In this document: positions 45,144-56,690 of the stretch, piece by piece
How the letters are laid out: every line of letters begins with the position of its first letter
How positions within the stretch are numbered: the stretch's first letter is position 1
Assembly: GCA_963713445.1 (NCBI GenBank)
Contig: CAVQMB010000028.1
Span: forward strand, 1 to 64,000
Length of the DNA stretch: 64,000 nucleotides
Direction: 5' to 3'
Source: CAVQMB01 sp963713445
GTDB lineage: Bacteria > Pseudomonadota > Gammaproteobacteria > Competibacterales > Competibacteraceae
Program-made: the position numbers and the translations under genes
Notes under the pieces: model-generated
What the model saw: the letters and a program-made list of their open reading frames with translations, nothing else
What the model was told of the DNA's origin: nothing
The model's database searches: none

Positions 45144-45584
45144 TGGCTGTGTCGATCAGGCTGCAAAACCACATAATTGGTATTGACGCCAGTCAAGCAT
45201 GACCGAGTGCCTCAGCGACGTCAATTGCGTTGGGTTCGCCGGCATTTCAGGGTGGGTTGCCAACGACGCTGCGCCAGCGTGCCGCGTACGTGCTTGCGGC
45301 GCAAGTCCTTTGTGGCGACGGTCCCGTCCCGGCCAGCGCCGGAACGCCCGGTCGCTGGGGCGAAGTCGATCGGAGTGCCGGCCGGTCACGAGTATAGGGG
45401 AGGACAGAATGTACTCAGCAACCATGGCAAGCACTGCACCCCAGCAACCGTCTGATGCCCCGGGCCGTTGCTTGGCGTGCAATGATGCACAGTCGTGCGC
45501 ATGAGGCATGGATGTTACGCGTCTATTCGGTATAAGCTCCCGTGTTACCGCGGGTCGTGAGGGCAGCGCGAAGGGAGGGTGGCG
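45144..45584. other. Intergenic region
   Basis: About 440 bases between divergent genes. Open frames here on both strands lack family matches or ribosome-binding sites. It should hold the promoters of the GlxA-type regulator and the coiled-coil protein gene, but no clear box or operator stands out. The ribosome-binding site GGGAGGG precedes the plus-strand gene. Confidence 0.5.
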
Positions 45585-46709
45585 ATGCGGGCGCCGGGTG
45601 TAATGATACTGTGCTTGGGGCTGCTGCTGGTGCCGCTGATGGCGTCGGCTGATGCCAGCACCGAGTTATGGAACCGGCTGTTGCCGGAACTGGAACATGG
45701 CCTGCAGCTGGAGCAGCGTCAGCCCAAGCTGCCCGACAGTGCATGGTTTGGCGCCGACAAGGCATCCAATAGGGCCGAGCTGGATCAGGTGTTGGGTCGG
45801 ATGGTGACGTTGCTTAGCGGCTCACCCGGGCGGAACTATCGCCAGCGTATCAGGGCGCTGACCGCCGCCATCGGACGTGATCAGACTGTTATCTCGCAGG
45901 CCCGCGAGGCACGCCCGGGTGCCCCCGACCGGGCGCTATGGCGACGCTCCAAGGCCGACTATGATGCGGCGATTGCGGCCGCCGAAAAGCGCATTCGTCA
46001 ACAGCGCGCTGAGATCGGTCGGGTCAAGCACCAATTTGCCGCTGCGTTGCGGCGTGACGGCCTGGATCTGACGTCGCATGAGCTCGATTTTCTCCTCTCG
46101 AGCGTAATCGGAGACCATCTCATCGATCTTGGGATCGCCTTCGACAATGTTAAGGGGGTACTGGTTAAGCTCGAGAATTTACTGGCCGCAAGCGGCGAGA
46201 ATCTGAGCGCGGCACGGCGCTATTACGGTATGTACGCGTTGCTGCTTGAAGTGCTTGTGAAAATGCACCAACAAGTGCTGGCAACGGTGGATCATTATCA
46301 GCAGCGCCTCACAGTGATCGGCCAGCGCAGCGCTGAATTGACCGCCGCGAGCCGGCGGCTGCTGCAGAACGACGAGCGCCACCGCGCAGTGCTTGAGGCC
46401 AATATCGCAGCGCAGGCGCTGACCCGTCGCAGCGCCCGTCTCTATGCCGACTATCTGCGCGATCAGGCCGCCTCGGTCAAGGGATCGCAGACCCAACTGC
46501 TTACCGATCTGGCGGTCGCCCGGAATACCTATCAGACCGTAAGTCTGTCCGGCGAGTTGGTGCAACTTATCCACGCCGGGCAGCAGTTGCTGGCAGCACT
46601 GGCGGGCCGGCATATGCCTCCATTAGTCACGTTTCAGAACCTGGAGCTGCAACGTGAATTCGAGAAACTGACGCGGCGCCTGCGTCAGGACGAACTGACC
46701 TCGTCCTGA
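45585..46709 (+). CDS. Secreted coiled-coil protein of unknown function
   Basis: A 374-residue protein with a signal peptide (MILCLGLLLVPLMASADAST region, cleavage likely after SADA). The rest is almost entirely helical, with heptad-like stretches (AAIAAAEKRIRQQRAEIGRV, TAASRRLLQNDERHRAVLEA) and several short aromatic patches (RRYYGMYALLLEVLVKM). No domain is recognised. It probably acts in the periplasm. It is followed closely by a TPP enzyme gene but any link is unknown. Confidence 0.7.
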   Translation: MRAPGVMILCLGLLLVPLMASADASTELWNRLLPELEHGLQLEQRQPKLPDSAWFGADKASNRAELDQVLGRMVTLLSGSPGRNYRQRIRALTAAIGRDQTVISQAREARPGAPDRALWRRSKADYDAAIAAAEKRIRQQRAEIGRVKHQFAAALRRDGLDLTSHELDFLLSSVIGDHLIDLGIAFDNVKGVLVKLENLLAASGENLSAARRYYGMYALLLEVLVKMHQQVLATVDHYQQRLTVIGQRSAELTAASRRLLQNDERHRAVLEANIAAQALTRRSARLYADYLRDQAASVKGSQTQLLTDLAVARNTYQTVSLSGELVQLIHAGQQLLAALAGRHMPPLVTFQNLELQREFEKLTRRLRQDELTSS

Positions 46710-46750
46710 CGTACCGTGCTAGATACACGAGCGAGGGTAGACAAATTCCC

Positions 46751-48433
46751 ATGGTTGATGAACATATGACGCGCACGGGTGGCCAGCTGCTGGTCGAGTG
46801 TTTGCACCGCCACGGCGTGGACCAGGCTTTCGGCGTCCCTGGCGAAAGCTATCTGGCCGCTCTGGATGCGCTTTACGATAGGCCCGAGATTCGGCTGGTC
46901 ACCTGTCGCCAGGAAGGCGGTGCCGCGATGATGGCCGAGGCCTATGGCAAGTTGACCGGTCGCCCCGGTATCTGTTTCGTAACCCGCGGCCCGGGTGCGA
47001 CCAACGCCAGTGCCGGTCTGCATGTGGCGCGCCAGGACTCGACACCGTTATTGCTGCTGATCGGCCAGGTCGGGCGCGGAATGCAGGATCGTGAAGCGTT
47101 CCAGGAAATCGACTACCGGCAGATGTATGGGCCGCTCAGCAAGTGGGTGGCCCAGATCGACGATCCGGGCCGGATACCTGAATATATCAGCCGGGCCTTT
47201 CACGTCGCCACCAGTGGCCGGCCGGGTCCGGTGGTGCTCGCACTCCCCGAAGACATGCTGCGTCAGTCGACCACGGCCGGGCCCGGGAGACCATGGCGGC
47301 CACTGCCGATTTATCCGGGGAGCGCTCAGCTCGCGCTGTTCCGCGACTTGTTGGCAGGCGCCGAGCGACCGCTGGTGCTGCTCGGGGAGGGGGGCTGGGA
47401 TGCTGCTGGATGGGCTGATCTGCAGGCGTTTTGCAGTGCCAGTCAATTGCCGGTGGCGACCACCTTCCGCTGTCAGGATCTGTTTGACAATACCCACCCC
47501 TGTTATGTTGGTGACCTGGGATTGGGTGCTAATCCGGCGCTGGTGCGACAGGTTCGGGAGGCCGATCTAATAGTGGCGCTCGGTGGCCGTCTGGGCGAGA
47601 TCCCCAGTGCGGGTTACACTCTGTTCGATATTCCGGTGCCGCGCCAGTGCCTGATACACGTGCATCCCGCGGCTGAGGAACTGGGTCGGGTTTACAGCCC
47701 GGAACTCGCGATCAATGCCGGTCTGACCGAATTCGCTGAAGCGCTGATGGATGTCGAGCCGATTGAACCGGTGCCGTGGGCGGCTATAACGACGCATGCC
47801 CGACAGGCCTATCGGCAGTGGATCGAACCGCAGGAGGAGCCGGGCGATCTCCAGCTCGGGCGCATTGTCCGCTGGCTGTGCCAGCGGTTGCCACCCGAGG
47901 CCATCGTGACCAACGGTGCCGGCAACTATGCAGGCTGGGTGCACCGCTTCTACCAGTATCGTCAGCTCCGCACCCAGCTGGCACCGCGCAGTGGTTCCAT
48001 GGGCTACGGTCTACCGGCGGCCGTGGCCGCCAAACTCACTGAACCGGAACGGCCGGTGATCTGTTTCGCCGGCGACGGTTGTCTGCAAATGACCGTGCAG
48101 GAGTTCGCCACTGCGGTGCAGTTCGAAGCCGCGATCGTGGTACTGGTGGTCAATAATGGAACCTGGGGTACGATCCGCATGCATCAGGAGCGGCAATATC
48201 CGGATAGAGTCAAGGGCACAGTGCTGGTCAACCCCGATTTTGCTGCTCTCGCCCGGGCCTATGGTGGTTTCGGTATCCGCGTGGAGCGCTATGCTGAGTT
48301 TCCGGCGGCGTTTGAACAGGCGCAGGCAGCTGGTCGGCCGGCGTTGATTGAACTGTGTCAGCCACTGGAGGCGCTGACACCTGCGGCCAGCCTGGACACA
48401 ATCCGCGCGCGTGCGCGGGCCAGTCAATCATAG
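46751..48433 (+). CDS. Thiamine pyrophosphate enzyme, acetolactate-synthase-like
   Basis: A 560-residue TPP enzyme. The N-terminal catalytic domain has FGVPGESYLAALDAL with CRQEGGAAMMAEAYGKLTGR, including the conserved Glu that activates TPP. The C-terminal domain has the TPP/Mg motif FAGDGCLQMTVQEFATA ending in VVNNGTWGTI. The family includes acetolactate synthase, 2-ketoarginine decarboxylase and related 2-oxo acid decarboxylases; it lacks a regulatory subunit gene nearby, so biosynthetic acetolactate synthase is unlikely. The aminotransferase gene starts 29 bases after it, suggesting a 2-oxo acid made by transamination. Confidence 0.85.
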   Translation: MVDEHMTRTGGQLLVECLHRHGVDQAFGVPGESYLAALDALYDRPEIRLVTCRQEGGAAMMAEAYGKLTGRPGICFVTRGPGATNASAGLHVARQDSTPLLLLIGQVGRGMQDREAFQEIDYRQMYGPLSKWVAQIDDPGRIPEYISRAFHVATSGRPGPVVLALPEDMLRQSTTAGPGRPWRPLPIYPGSAQLALFRDLLAGAERPLVLLGEGGWDAAGWADLQAFCSASQLPVATTFRCQDLFDNTHPCYVGDLGLGANPALVRQVREADLIVALGGRLGEIPSAGYTLFDIPVPRQCLIHVHPAAEELGRVYSPELAINAGLTEFAEALMDVEPIEPVPWAAITTHARQAYRQWIEPQEEPGDLQLGRIVRWLCQRLPPEAIVTNGAGNYAGWVHRFYQYRQLRTQLAPRSGSMGYGLPAAVAAKLTEPERPVICFAGDGCLQMTVQEFATAVQFEAAIVVLVVNNGTWGTIRMHQERQYPDRVKGTVLVNPDFAALARAYGGFGIRVERYAEFPAAFEQAQAAGRPALIELCQPLEALTPAASLDTIRARARASQS

Positions 48434-48462
48434 CATTCTGCGTTGCCGAGTCGTCAGCCATC

Positions 48463-49680
48463 ATGACAGCATTGAGTCCCGGTCAGCATGATCCATTGCT
48501 GGCCAGTATCCGTCGCATGGCAGCACAGCTGCCGGAGAGCGGCATTGTCGAGGTGTTCAACTACGGCCGGGAACGACCCGGCCTGGTTCCGCTCTGGGTA
48601 GGCGAAGGCGATGTGCCAACCCCGGCGTTCATTTGCGAACCGGCGATTCAGGCCTTGCGCGAAGGCCACACCTTTTACACCTATCAGCGCGGCATCCCGC
48701 CTTTGCGGCAGGCCTTGTCGGACTATCTGGGTCGCCACTTCGAGGTCGCGGTCGATCCGGAGCGGATCATCGTTACCGGCTCAGGGATGCAGGCTATCCA
48801 GCAGACTTTGCAAACCCTGGTAGGGCCGGGGGACGAGGTGGTGGTGATCGCACCGGTCTGGCCCAACATCTTTGCAGCCATTCAGATGCAGGAAGCGGCG
48901 ATTCGCAGTGTGCCGCTGGCGCTGGGCGAGACGGGCTGGCAGCTCGACCTGGAACAACTGTTCGCCGCCTGTGGGCCCCGCACGCGGGCCATCTTTGTCA
49001 ACTCACCGGGTAACCCGACCGGCTGGATTATGGATCCCGGCGACATGATCCGGTTGCGTGACTTCGCCCGCGCGCGCGGTTTGTGGATCATAGCCGACGA
49101 AGTTTATGCCCGGTTCGTCTATGATCGGGTGCGGTTGACCTCGTTCCTGGAGATCACCGAGCCCGAGGATCGCCTGATCGTTACCAACACGTTCTCCAAG
49201 AACTGGGCGATGACCGGGTGGCGGATCGGCTGGTTGGTGATTCCACGCTCGCCAGCCTTGGCACAGGTGTTCGAGAACCTGGTGCAGTACAATACCTCGG
49301 GCGTACCGGCGTTTCTCCAATATGGTTGCCTGGCGGCGGTTACCGAAGGTGACCGGTTCGTGGCCGAACAGGTTGAACGCTGCCGGCAGGCCCGGGAACT
49401 GGTCTGCACGGCGCTGGCTGGCGTGCCGGGCGTACAGTTGAGTCCACCCGCTGGTGCCTTTTATCTGTTCTTCCGCATTGACGGTATTACCGACAGTACG
49501 GCCTATGCCAAGCGGCTGGTGGATGTCGCCAATGTCGGCCTGGCGCCAGGTGTTGCTTTCGGGGCAGGCGGTGAGGGCGCGTTCCGGCTCTGTTTCGCTG
49601 CGTCGCTGGCAACGCTGCAGACCGGGATGGAGCGGCTGCAGGCCGCGCTGGCAACGCCCGCCGCAGCGTCGCCAGGCTAG
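48463..49680 (+). CDS. PLP-dependent aminotransferase, fold I
   Basis: A 405-residue class I/II aminotransferase. The PLP Lys is in NTFSKNWAMTGWRIGW. Other family features are NSPGNPTGWIMDPGDM, WIIADEVYARFVYD, and a C-terminal Arg in FRLCFAAS. The substrate is not defined by motifs. It follows a TPP enzyme gene, like the arginine transaminase pair AruH/AruI in pseudomonads, but sequence alone does not prove that role. ATG at 48463 fits the family start; an upstream in-frame start would overlap the TPP gene. Confidence 0.88.
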   Translation: MTALSPGQHDPLLASIRRMAAQLPESGIVEVFNYGRERPGLVPLWVGEGDVPTPAFICEPAIQALREGHTFYTYQRGIPPLRQALSDYLGRHFEVAVDPERIIVTGSGMQAIQQTLQTLVGPGDEVVVIAPVWPNIFAAIQMQEAAIRSVPLALGETGWQLDLEQLFAACGPRTRAIFVNSPGNPTGWIMDPGDMIRLRDFARARGLWIIADEVYARFVYDRVRLTSFLEITEPEDRLIVTNTFSKNWAMTGWRIGWLVIPRSPALAQVFENLVQYNTSGVPAFLQYGCLAAVTEGDRFVAEQVERCRQARELVCTALAGVPGVQLSPPAGAFYLFFRIDGITDSTAYAKRLVDVANVGLAPGVAFGAGGEGAFRLCFAASLATLQTGMERLQAALATPAAASPG

Positions 49681-49688
49681 TCGCGGGC

Positions 49689-50513
49689 CTACTTGAAGCG
49701 CTGCAGCGCCGGATCGGTAATCGGCTGTGGCGGCAGGCCGTAGATCGTGCCCAGCTTGGACAGCGGTGGCAGGCCGACGATACGCTTGACCTTGCCATCG
49801 GCATCCTTATAAAAAATCCCTGGTGTGCCGGTGACGCCCAGTGATTCCATCAGTTTCTTGTTGGCGCTGAGCTTGGCCAGGGTGGCAGGCTTGGGTTTGT
49901 TGAGCGGGGCCACGCCGCCGGCCTTGTCTTCCGGCCCTTTGGTATTGTAATCACGCTCGTTCTTGGTCATGGCCGCACTGGGATCCGATGCTTCGAGGAT
50001 GGCCGCAGCGCGGCCTTTGCTGCTGGGCGTGATGATGCCAACCAGGATGTGGCGAACCTGCAGGCCCTCTTTGAGATAGGGCTGGTTGGCCAGCCAGAAC
50101 AAGTGGCAGAACGGGCAGTTGGGGTCGGTGAACTCGTAGATGATGCGTTTGGGTTTCTTGGCGCCTTCGGCGACCCAGGCGGACTTTTCCAGTTTGGCCC
50201 AGGCACCGGCGAGAGCCGGGCCGGTGATTTGGGTGTCAATCTGTTGGGTCGTCAGATCATCCCCTTTGGCATCCAGCATGTGGCCGACGATGGTGTATTT
50301 CTTGTCAGGGGTCAGATAGAAAACCAAGTTGTGGCCCTGGTACTGGGCAGCGTAGGCTGTGATGCCGCCCGGAGCCTGGAATTCACTGACGATTTTGATG
50401 CCGCGGTTGTTGACCAGCTGCTCAATCACGGGTGGATAGCTTGATTGCGCTGCCCAGGCAGCCGGCGCCAGCAGTACCGGCAAGAGAATCGCTAGTAGTA
50501 GAGTAAGACGCAT
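49689..50513 (-). CDS. dsbG: Periplasmic disulfide isomerase/chaperone DsbG
   Basis: A 274-residue periplasmic thiol-disulfide protein. It has a signal peptide (MRLTLLLAILLPVLLAPAAW, cleaved near AWA), an N-terminal dimerisation domain, and a thioredoxin domain with Cys133-Pro-Phe-Cys136 (DPNCPFCHLFW) and the cis-Pro loop TGTPGIFY. DsbG corrects or reduces cysteine residues in folded periplasmic proteins. ATG at 50513 follows AAAGG. An intrinsic terminator lies about 65 bases upstream in its presumed leader. Confidence 0.9.
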   Translation of the reverse strand: MRLTLLLAILLPVLLAPAAWAAQSSYPPVIEQLVNNRGIKIVSEFQAPGGITAYAAQYQGHNLVFYLTPDKKYTIVGHMLDAKGDDLTTQQIDTQITGPALAGAWAKLEKSAWVAEGAKKPKRIIYEFTDPNCPFCHLFWLANQPYLKEGLQVRHILVGIITPSSKGRAAAILEASDPSAAMTKNERDYNTKGPEDKAGGVAPLNKPKPATLAKLSANKKLMESLGVTGTPGIFYKDADGKVKRIVGLPPLSKLGTIYGLPPQPITDPALQRFK

Positions 50514-50579
50514 GGTAGACCTTTCTTCGAACAGGGGATAAGGCACCATGGTAACGAACCGGCCCGTTGGCGTCATGGC

Positions 50580-50615
50580 AAAAAAAAGAGCGATTGTCCA
50601 GGGCGGACAATCGCT
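50580..50615 (-). terminator. Intrinsic terminator upstream of dsbG
   Basis: AGCGATTGTCC and GGACAATCGCT (50589-50599 and 50605-50615) form an eleven-base perfect stem with a five-base loop. On the minus strand it is followed by a run of T (50581-50587). No minus-strand gene precedes it, so it may be an attenuator in the dsbG leader or the end of a small RNA. Confidence 0.75.
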
Positions 50616-50980
50616 GCACCCAACAGGAGGAGAACAGAAAATACAACCCAGAAGATCACGTCTGAGAGTGCCACCACAGCGTGGCGCAACCCTCGCTGTT
50701 AATACACGCATGAGCTGTGCCAGATTTTGATCTTTTAGTGAAATCTCGCAACAATTAGTTGTTATTTTAATAAAGTACTGTTTTATTTATTCTTTTTATT
50801 GTGCATATTTGTTTCAATATTGTTTATTAGTAAATTAAAAGACTAAAAAGTCTAAAAAGACTATCGTTTTGTATCGATAAGTTACATGACAGTGTTACCT
50901 GTTTCGTTTGGAAACATTGGAACGGTTCGTTCAGACAGAAAGCACACGCTATAATCGCTATTTTTCCGCCCGGGGGCATT
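50616..50980. other. AT-rich divergent regulatory region between dsbG and rdgC
   Basis: Strongly AT-rich from about 50720 to 50900. It contains AGACTAAAAAGTCTAAAAAG ACT (50840-50862), a regular alternation of GACT and AGTC spaced by runs of A. A TATAAT box at 50950-50955 is the likely -10 of rdgC, 26 bases from its ATG, with no good -35. No protein gene is seen. A small RNA ending at the terminator at 50580 could start here. Confidence 0.55.
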
Positions 50981-51883
50981 ATGTGGTTCAAGAACCTCAC
51001 CGTATTCCGCTTGCACGAGCCACTGGCCATCTCGGCCGATTCGCTGGCGGAACGGTTGACAGAGGCCGCTTTCCGGCCCTGCTTGAGTCAGGAAGCCAGC
51101 AGCAATGGCTGGGTGGCTCCGCTAGGTGCCCGTGCCGAGAACCTCGTCCATGAGGTGAGCGGCTGCCAGCTCATCAGTATGCAGACCGAAGAGAAAGTGT
51201 TGCCTGCAGCTGTGGTGGGCGATGTGGTTGCCGAACGCATGCAGGATATCGAAGACCGCGAACAACGCCCGGTGCGACGCAACGAGAAAAGCAAACTGCG
51301 CGATGAGGTAATGCTGGAGCTGCTGCCCCGGGCATTCAGCCGGCGCCGTGTCAGCTACGCCTATTTTGATCCTACCGGGCCGTGGTTGATGGTTGACGGT
51401 GCCAGCGCCAAGGCTATTACCGAACTGACCGAGCGCCTGCGGCGCAGCCTTGGCAGTCTACCGGTTGAACCCTGGACGGTGCAGGAGTCGCCCGCGACCG
51501 TCATGAGCACCTGGCTGCGCGAACAGACCTTGCCGGCTGGATTTGCCCTGACCGATGAGTGCGAGTTGCGGGACACCGAAGGGGTGGTGCGTTGCCGCGG
51601 CCAGGAATTGCTGAGTGACGAGATCCGGACCCATCTGGATGCCGGTAAGCAGGCCACGCGGCTTGGCCTGGTGTGGCAGGAACGGCTGAGTTTCATCCTG
51701 GGAGAGGACCTGACGGTACGACGGTTGCGTTTCCTCGATCTGGTACGGGAGCAGCTCGATGCGGTGGACAGTGACGATGCGGCTGCACTGTTCGACGCCG
51801 AGTTCAGTCTGATGATCGGCGAACTGCGGCAATTGCTGCCGGAGATCCAGGCGGCCTTCGGTGGTGCCAGCGTAGCCGTATAG
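50981..51883 (+). CDS. rdgC: Recombination-associated protein RdgC
   Basis: A 300-residue ring-shaped DNA-binding protein that limits RecA. It starts with the diagnostic MWFKNLTVFRL and has FRPCLSQEASSNGWVAPLG, RRNEKSKLRDEVMLELLPRA, and FDPTGPWLMVDGASAKA, all typical of RdgC. It is complete at the usual length. It has a TATAAT box just upstream. The neighbour downstream, a barrel candidate, is unrelated in function. Confidence 0.96.
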   Translation: MWFKNLTVFRLHEPLAISADSLAERLTEAAFRPCLSQEASSNGWVAPLGARAENLVHEVSGCQLISMQTEEKVLPAAVVGDVVAERMQDIEDREQRPVRRNEKSKLRDEVMLELLPRAFSRRRVSYAYFDPTGPWLMVDGASAKAITELTERLRRSLGSLPVEPWTVQESPATVMSTWLREQTLPAGFALTDECELRDTEGVVRCRGQELLSDEIRTHLDAGKQATRLGLVWQERLSFILGEDLTVRRLRFLDLVREQLDAVDSDDAAALFDAEFSLMIGELRQLLPEIQAAFGGASVAV

Positions 51884-51931
51884 ATTTGAAAGTGACGATT
51901 GACGGAATAGCGTGGAAGGGAACGGTGTGGT

Positions 51932-53119
51932 GTGTGGGTGGCGGCACGATTGCGTAGCTGGCGGAGCGCTGTATTGGCGGGTGCGCTACTGCTTTCTGCG
52001 GCAGCGCCAGCGGTGTGGGCTGACGCGGCAACGGATGACGCTGAGCCACCGTGGTCCGTTATGGTGGTGGGCACCTGGCAACAGGCTTCGGATCCGTCGC
52101 TGTCCAGCGAGCTGAATGGCCAGCTGGTGGTGTCGGCTCGCCAGCCGCTCGGGCCCGGTCATTGGGAAGTGGAGCTCAAGGGTGGCAATACACCACGGTT
52201 GGACGGCGTCAGCAGCCGCTACCCCGAAACCAATGGCATCCTGCAAGAAAATCCGGATCATGCCGGTAAGCGCCAACTGGGCGTCACGCAGTTGTTCTAC
52301 GCGGTGCAGCGTGATCGCGACGAAGTGGCCGTGGGACTGCTGTCGTCCAACGAATACCTCGACACCAATCCGGTCGCCAACGACGAATACCGCCAGTTCC
52401 TGGGTGAGCCATTAGTCAACAATCCGACCATTCAGGCACCGTCGTATGCCATCGCGGCCGTCTATCAAAGGTCGTTGTCACCGGCACTAAGCGTGACCGG
52501 CTATGTCTCGAGCACCGCGGACCTGCAGCAGTCCACTTATCGCCAGCTATTCGATTTTACTGGCAAGGGGCACGGCGTGTTCGCTGCCACCGAGCTTGGC
52601 TGGCAGACGGAGAGCTTCACCGGCAACTTAGGGCTTTGGGCTAATACCGACGCTAGTTTCACCACACCTCTACTGGGTGAAGCTGGCGAGGGTGGGGCTG
52701 AACGCGTAGCGGATGAACCCGAGCCCGCTGCCCGTTCGCGGACGGCATACGGACTCTATGCCAACCTGAATGGTCATTTTGCCCCGGCCCTGGCCTGGAG
52801 TTTACGCGCCGGCTGGGCCAATCCCGACGTGGTGGTGGCCAGCAATGTCGTCAGCATAGCCGTAGCGTACCGGTCTGACTGGCGCTTGTCAGGCGGCGAT
52901 GAGCCGGTGACTGTGGGCGCCGGGGTGGCTCGCACCGGCGTGTCATCCCGGGTCGTGGGACCGCACGCCAGTGAGTGGCAGGCCGAAATCTACGCCCGGA
53001 TTCCATTGGATCGACACCTTAGCGTAAGCGCCGATCTGCAATGGTTGCGCCATAGCGAATTTGACCCCGCAAAGCCTACGGCGTGGGTGGCGGGGGTTCG
53101 CCTGGTGGCGGGATTCTGA
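51932..53119 (+). CDS. Outer-membrane beta-barrel (porin-like) protein
   Basis: A 395-residue exported protein. The signal peptide (AVLAGALLLSAAAPAVWAD) is followed by alternating hydrophobic and polar strands, many ending in aromatic residues, and the chain ends in VAGVRLVAGF with a C-terminal Phe, the outer-membrane assembly signal. The overall pattern (VELKGGNTPRLDGVSSRYPE, GDEPVTVGAGVARTGVSS) resembles carbohydrate-type OprB porins only weakly. Its substrate is unknown. It converges on ppsA with 12 bases between. Confidence 0.65.
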   Translation: MWVAARLRSWRSAVLAGALLLSAAAPAVWADAATDDAEPPWSVMVVGTWQQASDPSLSSELNGQLVVSARQPLGPGHWEVELKGGNTPRLDGVSSRYPETNGILQENPDHAGKRQLGVTQLFYAVQRDRDEVAVGLLSSNEYLDTNPVANDEYRQFLGEPLVNNPTIQAPSYAIAAVYQRSLSPALSVTGYVSSTADLQQSTYRQLFDFTGKGHGVFAATELGWQTESFTGNLGLWANTDASFTTPLLGEAGEGGAERVADEPEPAARSRTAYGLYANLNGHFAPALAWSLRAGWANPDVVVASNVVSIAVAYRSDWRLSGGDEPVTVGAGVARTGVSSRVVGPHASEWQAEIYARIPLDRHLSVSADLQWLRHSEFDPAKPTAWVAGVRLVAGF

Positions 53120-53131
53120 CGGTGGTGCCGG

Positions 53132-55518
<2,387 letters not shown>

Positions 55519-55666
55519 GGTCGTTCCCCTTTGCATGAATTTAACGGCAAACTCGAGCCAATCGGTGTTAGCGTAATTGAAACATATGGGGCCACGCGAG
55601 TAGCCTTGTAGCAAGTCGGACGGACTCACAATCAGTTAAACAGTGCGGATTATACGGTTTTTATAG

Positions 55667-56152
55667 ATGTTGATGGTGATCGATAACCACCTGCGCAGCG
55701 CGGATCTGGCTGGAACCTTCGCCGGCCTGATGGATCTCTACGAGCGCAACTATATCGGCCTGCGTCGCCTGATTCCACGGCTGCCGGTTGATGCCGGTAG
55801 CCACACTTCGACAGTGTCATGTGGACTGGATCTGCATGTGCGGTTACTCGAACGCCACCGCTATACCAGCGACCTGCGGCTGACTTATTTCTTTGCTAGA
55901 TCCGACGGTGCCCAGGCGGAACCCGACTTGCTGGTACGCATCTACCACGATGCCCGCCAGGCCGAAGTGATGTCCGCGCATCTGCGGCATTGGCCAGAGT
56001 TCGAAGCCGAGCGTTGCACCGAGCTGCGCAGTCGCTGGCGGGCTAACCGGTTTCTTTGGAAATGGCTTAATTACTGCCTGCATCAAGGCCACCGTTTCGA
56101 GATTCCGGCGGCCCCAGCACAACCACCGGTACACTTCGGTCTGGTTCCTTGA
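55667..56152 (+). CDS. DUF1249 family protein (YqiB-like)
   Basis: A 161-residue soluble protein of the YqiB/DUF1249 family, function unknown. The family pattern FAGLMDLYERNYIGLRRLIP, then VRIYHDARQAEVMSAHLRHW and ERNRFLWKWLNYCLHQGHRF-like KANRFLWKWLNYCLHQGH is clear. It begins at the ATG at 55667 (a second ATG is two codons later). It is divergent from ppsA. In other gammaproteobacteria it is often near nudF and cpdA; these are not present here. Confidence 0.88.
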   Translation: MLMVIDNHLRSADLAGTFAGLMDLYERNYIGLRRLIPRLPVDAGSHTSTVSCGLDLHVRLLERHRYTSDLRLTYFFARSDGAQAEPDLLVRIYHDARQAEVMSAHLRHWPEFEAERCTELRSRWRANRFLWKWLNYCLHQGHRFEIPAAPAQPPVHFGLVP

Positions 56153-56219
56153 TAGCGCTTTATTCTGGGCGCCAATTCGTTATTATGGTTGCATTACGGG
56201 GCGAGTTGGTTAGCGAGTC

Positions 56220-56684
56220 ATGAGATTGTCGACCAAAGGGCGTTATGCGGTGACGGCCATGCTGGACTTGGCGCTGCACGAGCGCGAGGGGCCAGTGACC
56301 CTGGCCGACATCTCGACCTGCCAGAACATTTCCTTGTCCTATCTCGAGCAGCTGTTCGCCAAGCTGCGCCGAGACGGTTTGGTCAAGGGCGTACGCGGTC
56401 CGGGCGGTGGCTACCGGCTGGGCCGGGCCGCTGACCGCATCAGCATCGCCGACATTATCGTCGCGGTCGACGAAAACGTGGATGCGACCCGCTGTCACGG
56501 CCGTGAGAACTGCCAGAACGGGGACCGCTGCCTGACGCACGAGTTATGGAGCGAGCTGAGCGAGCAGATTTTCGGTTTTCTGGATGGTATCAGCCTGGCG
56601 CAGCTGATCACCCGTCCCTCGGTACTCGCGGTGGCACGCCGCCAGGCGGGTAGCAGCTACCGGCGCAGTCCATCGGCAGCCTGA
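56220..56684 (+). CDS. iscR: Iron-sulfur cluster regulator IscR
   Basis: A 154-residue Rrf2-family regulator. The DNA-binding half is [20 protein letters not shown] with [20 protein letters not shown] and [11 protein letters not shown]. The cluster ligands Cys92, Cys98, Cys104 and His107 are all present ([20 protein letters not shown]). It should repress the isc genes when it holds a [2Fe-2S] cluster. It precedes iscS by six bases. Confidence 0.95.
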   Translation: MRLSTKGRYAVTAMLDLALHEREGPVTLADISTCQNISLSYLEQLFAKLRRDGLVKGVRGPGGGYRLGRAADRISIADIIVAVDENVDATRCHGRENCQNGDRCLTHELWSELSEQIFGFLDGISLAQLITRPSVLAVARRQAGSSYRRSPSAA

Positions 56685-56690
56685 CCCCGT

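Noticed and set aside
45156..45509. Open frames on both strands between the GlxA-type gene and the coiled-coil gene
   Set aside because: Arg/Cys-rich shadow-type composition, no start signals, no family match.
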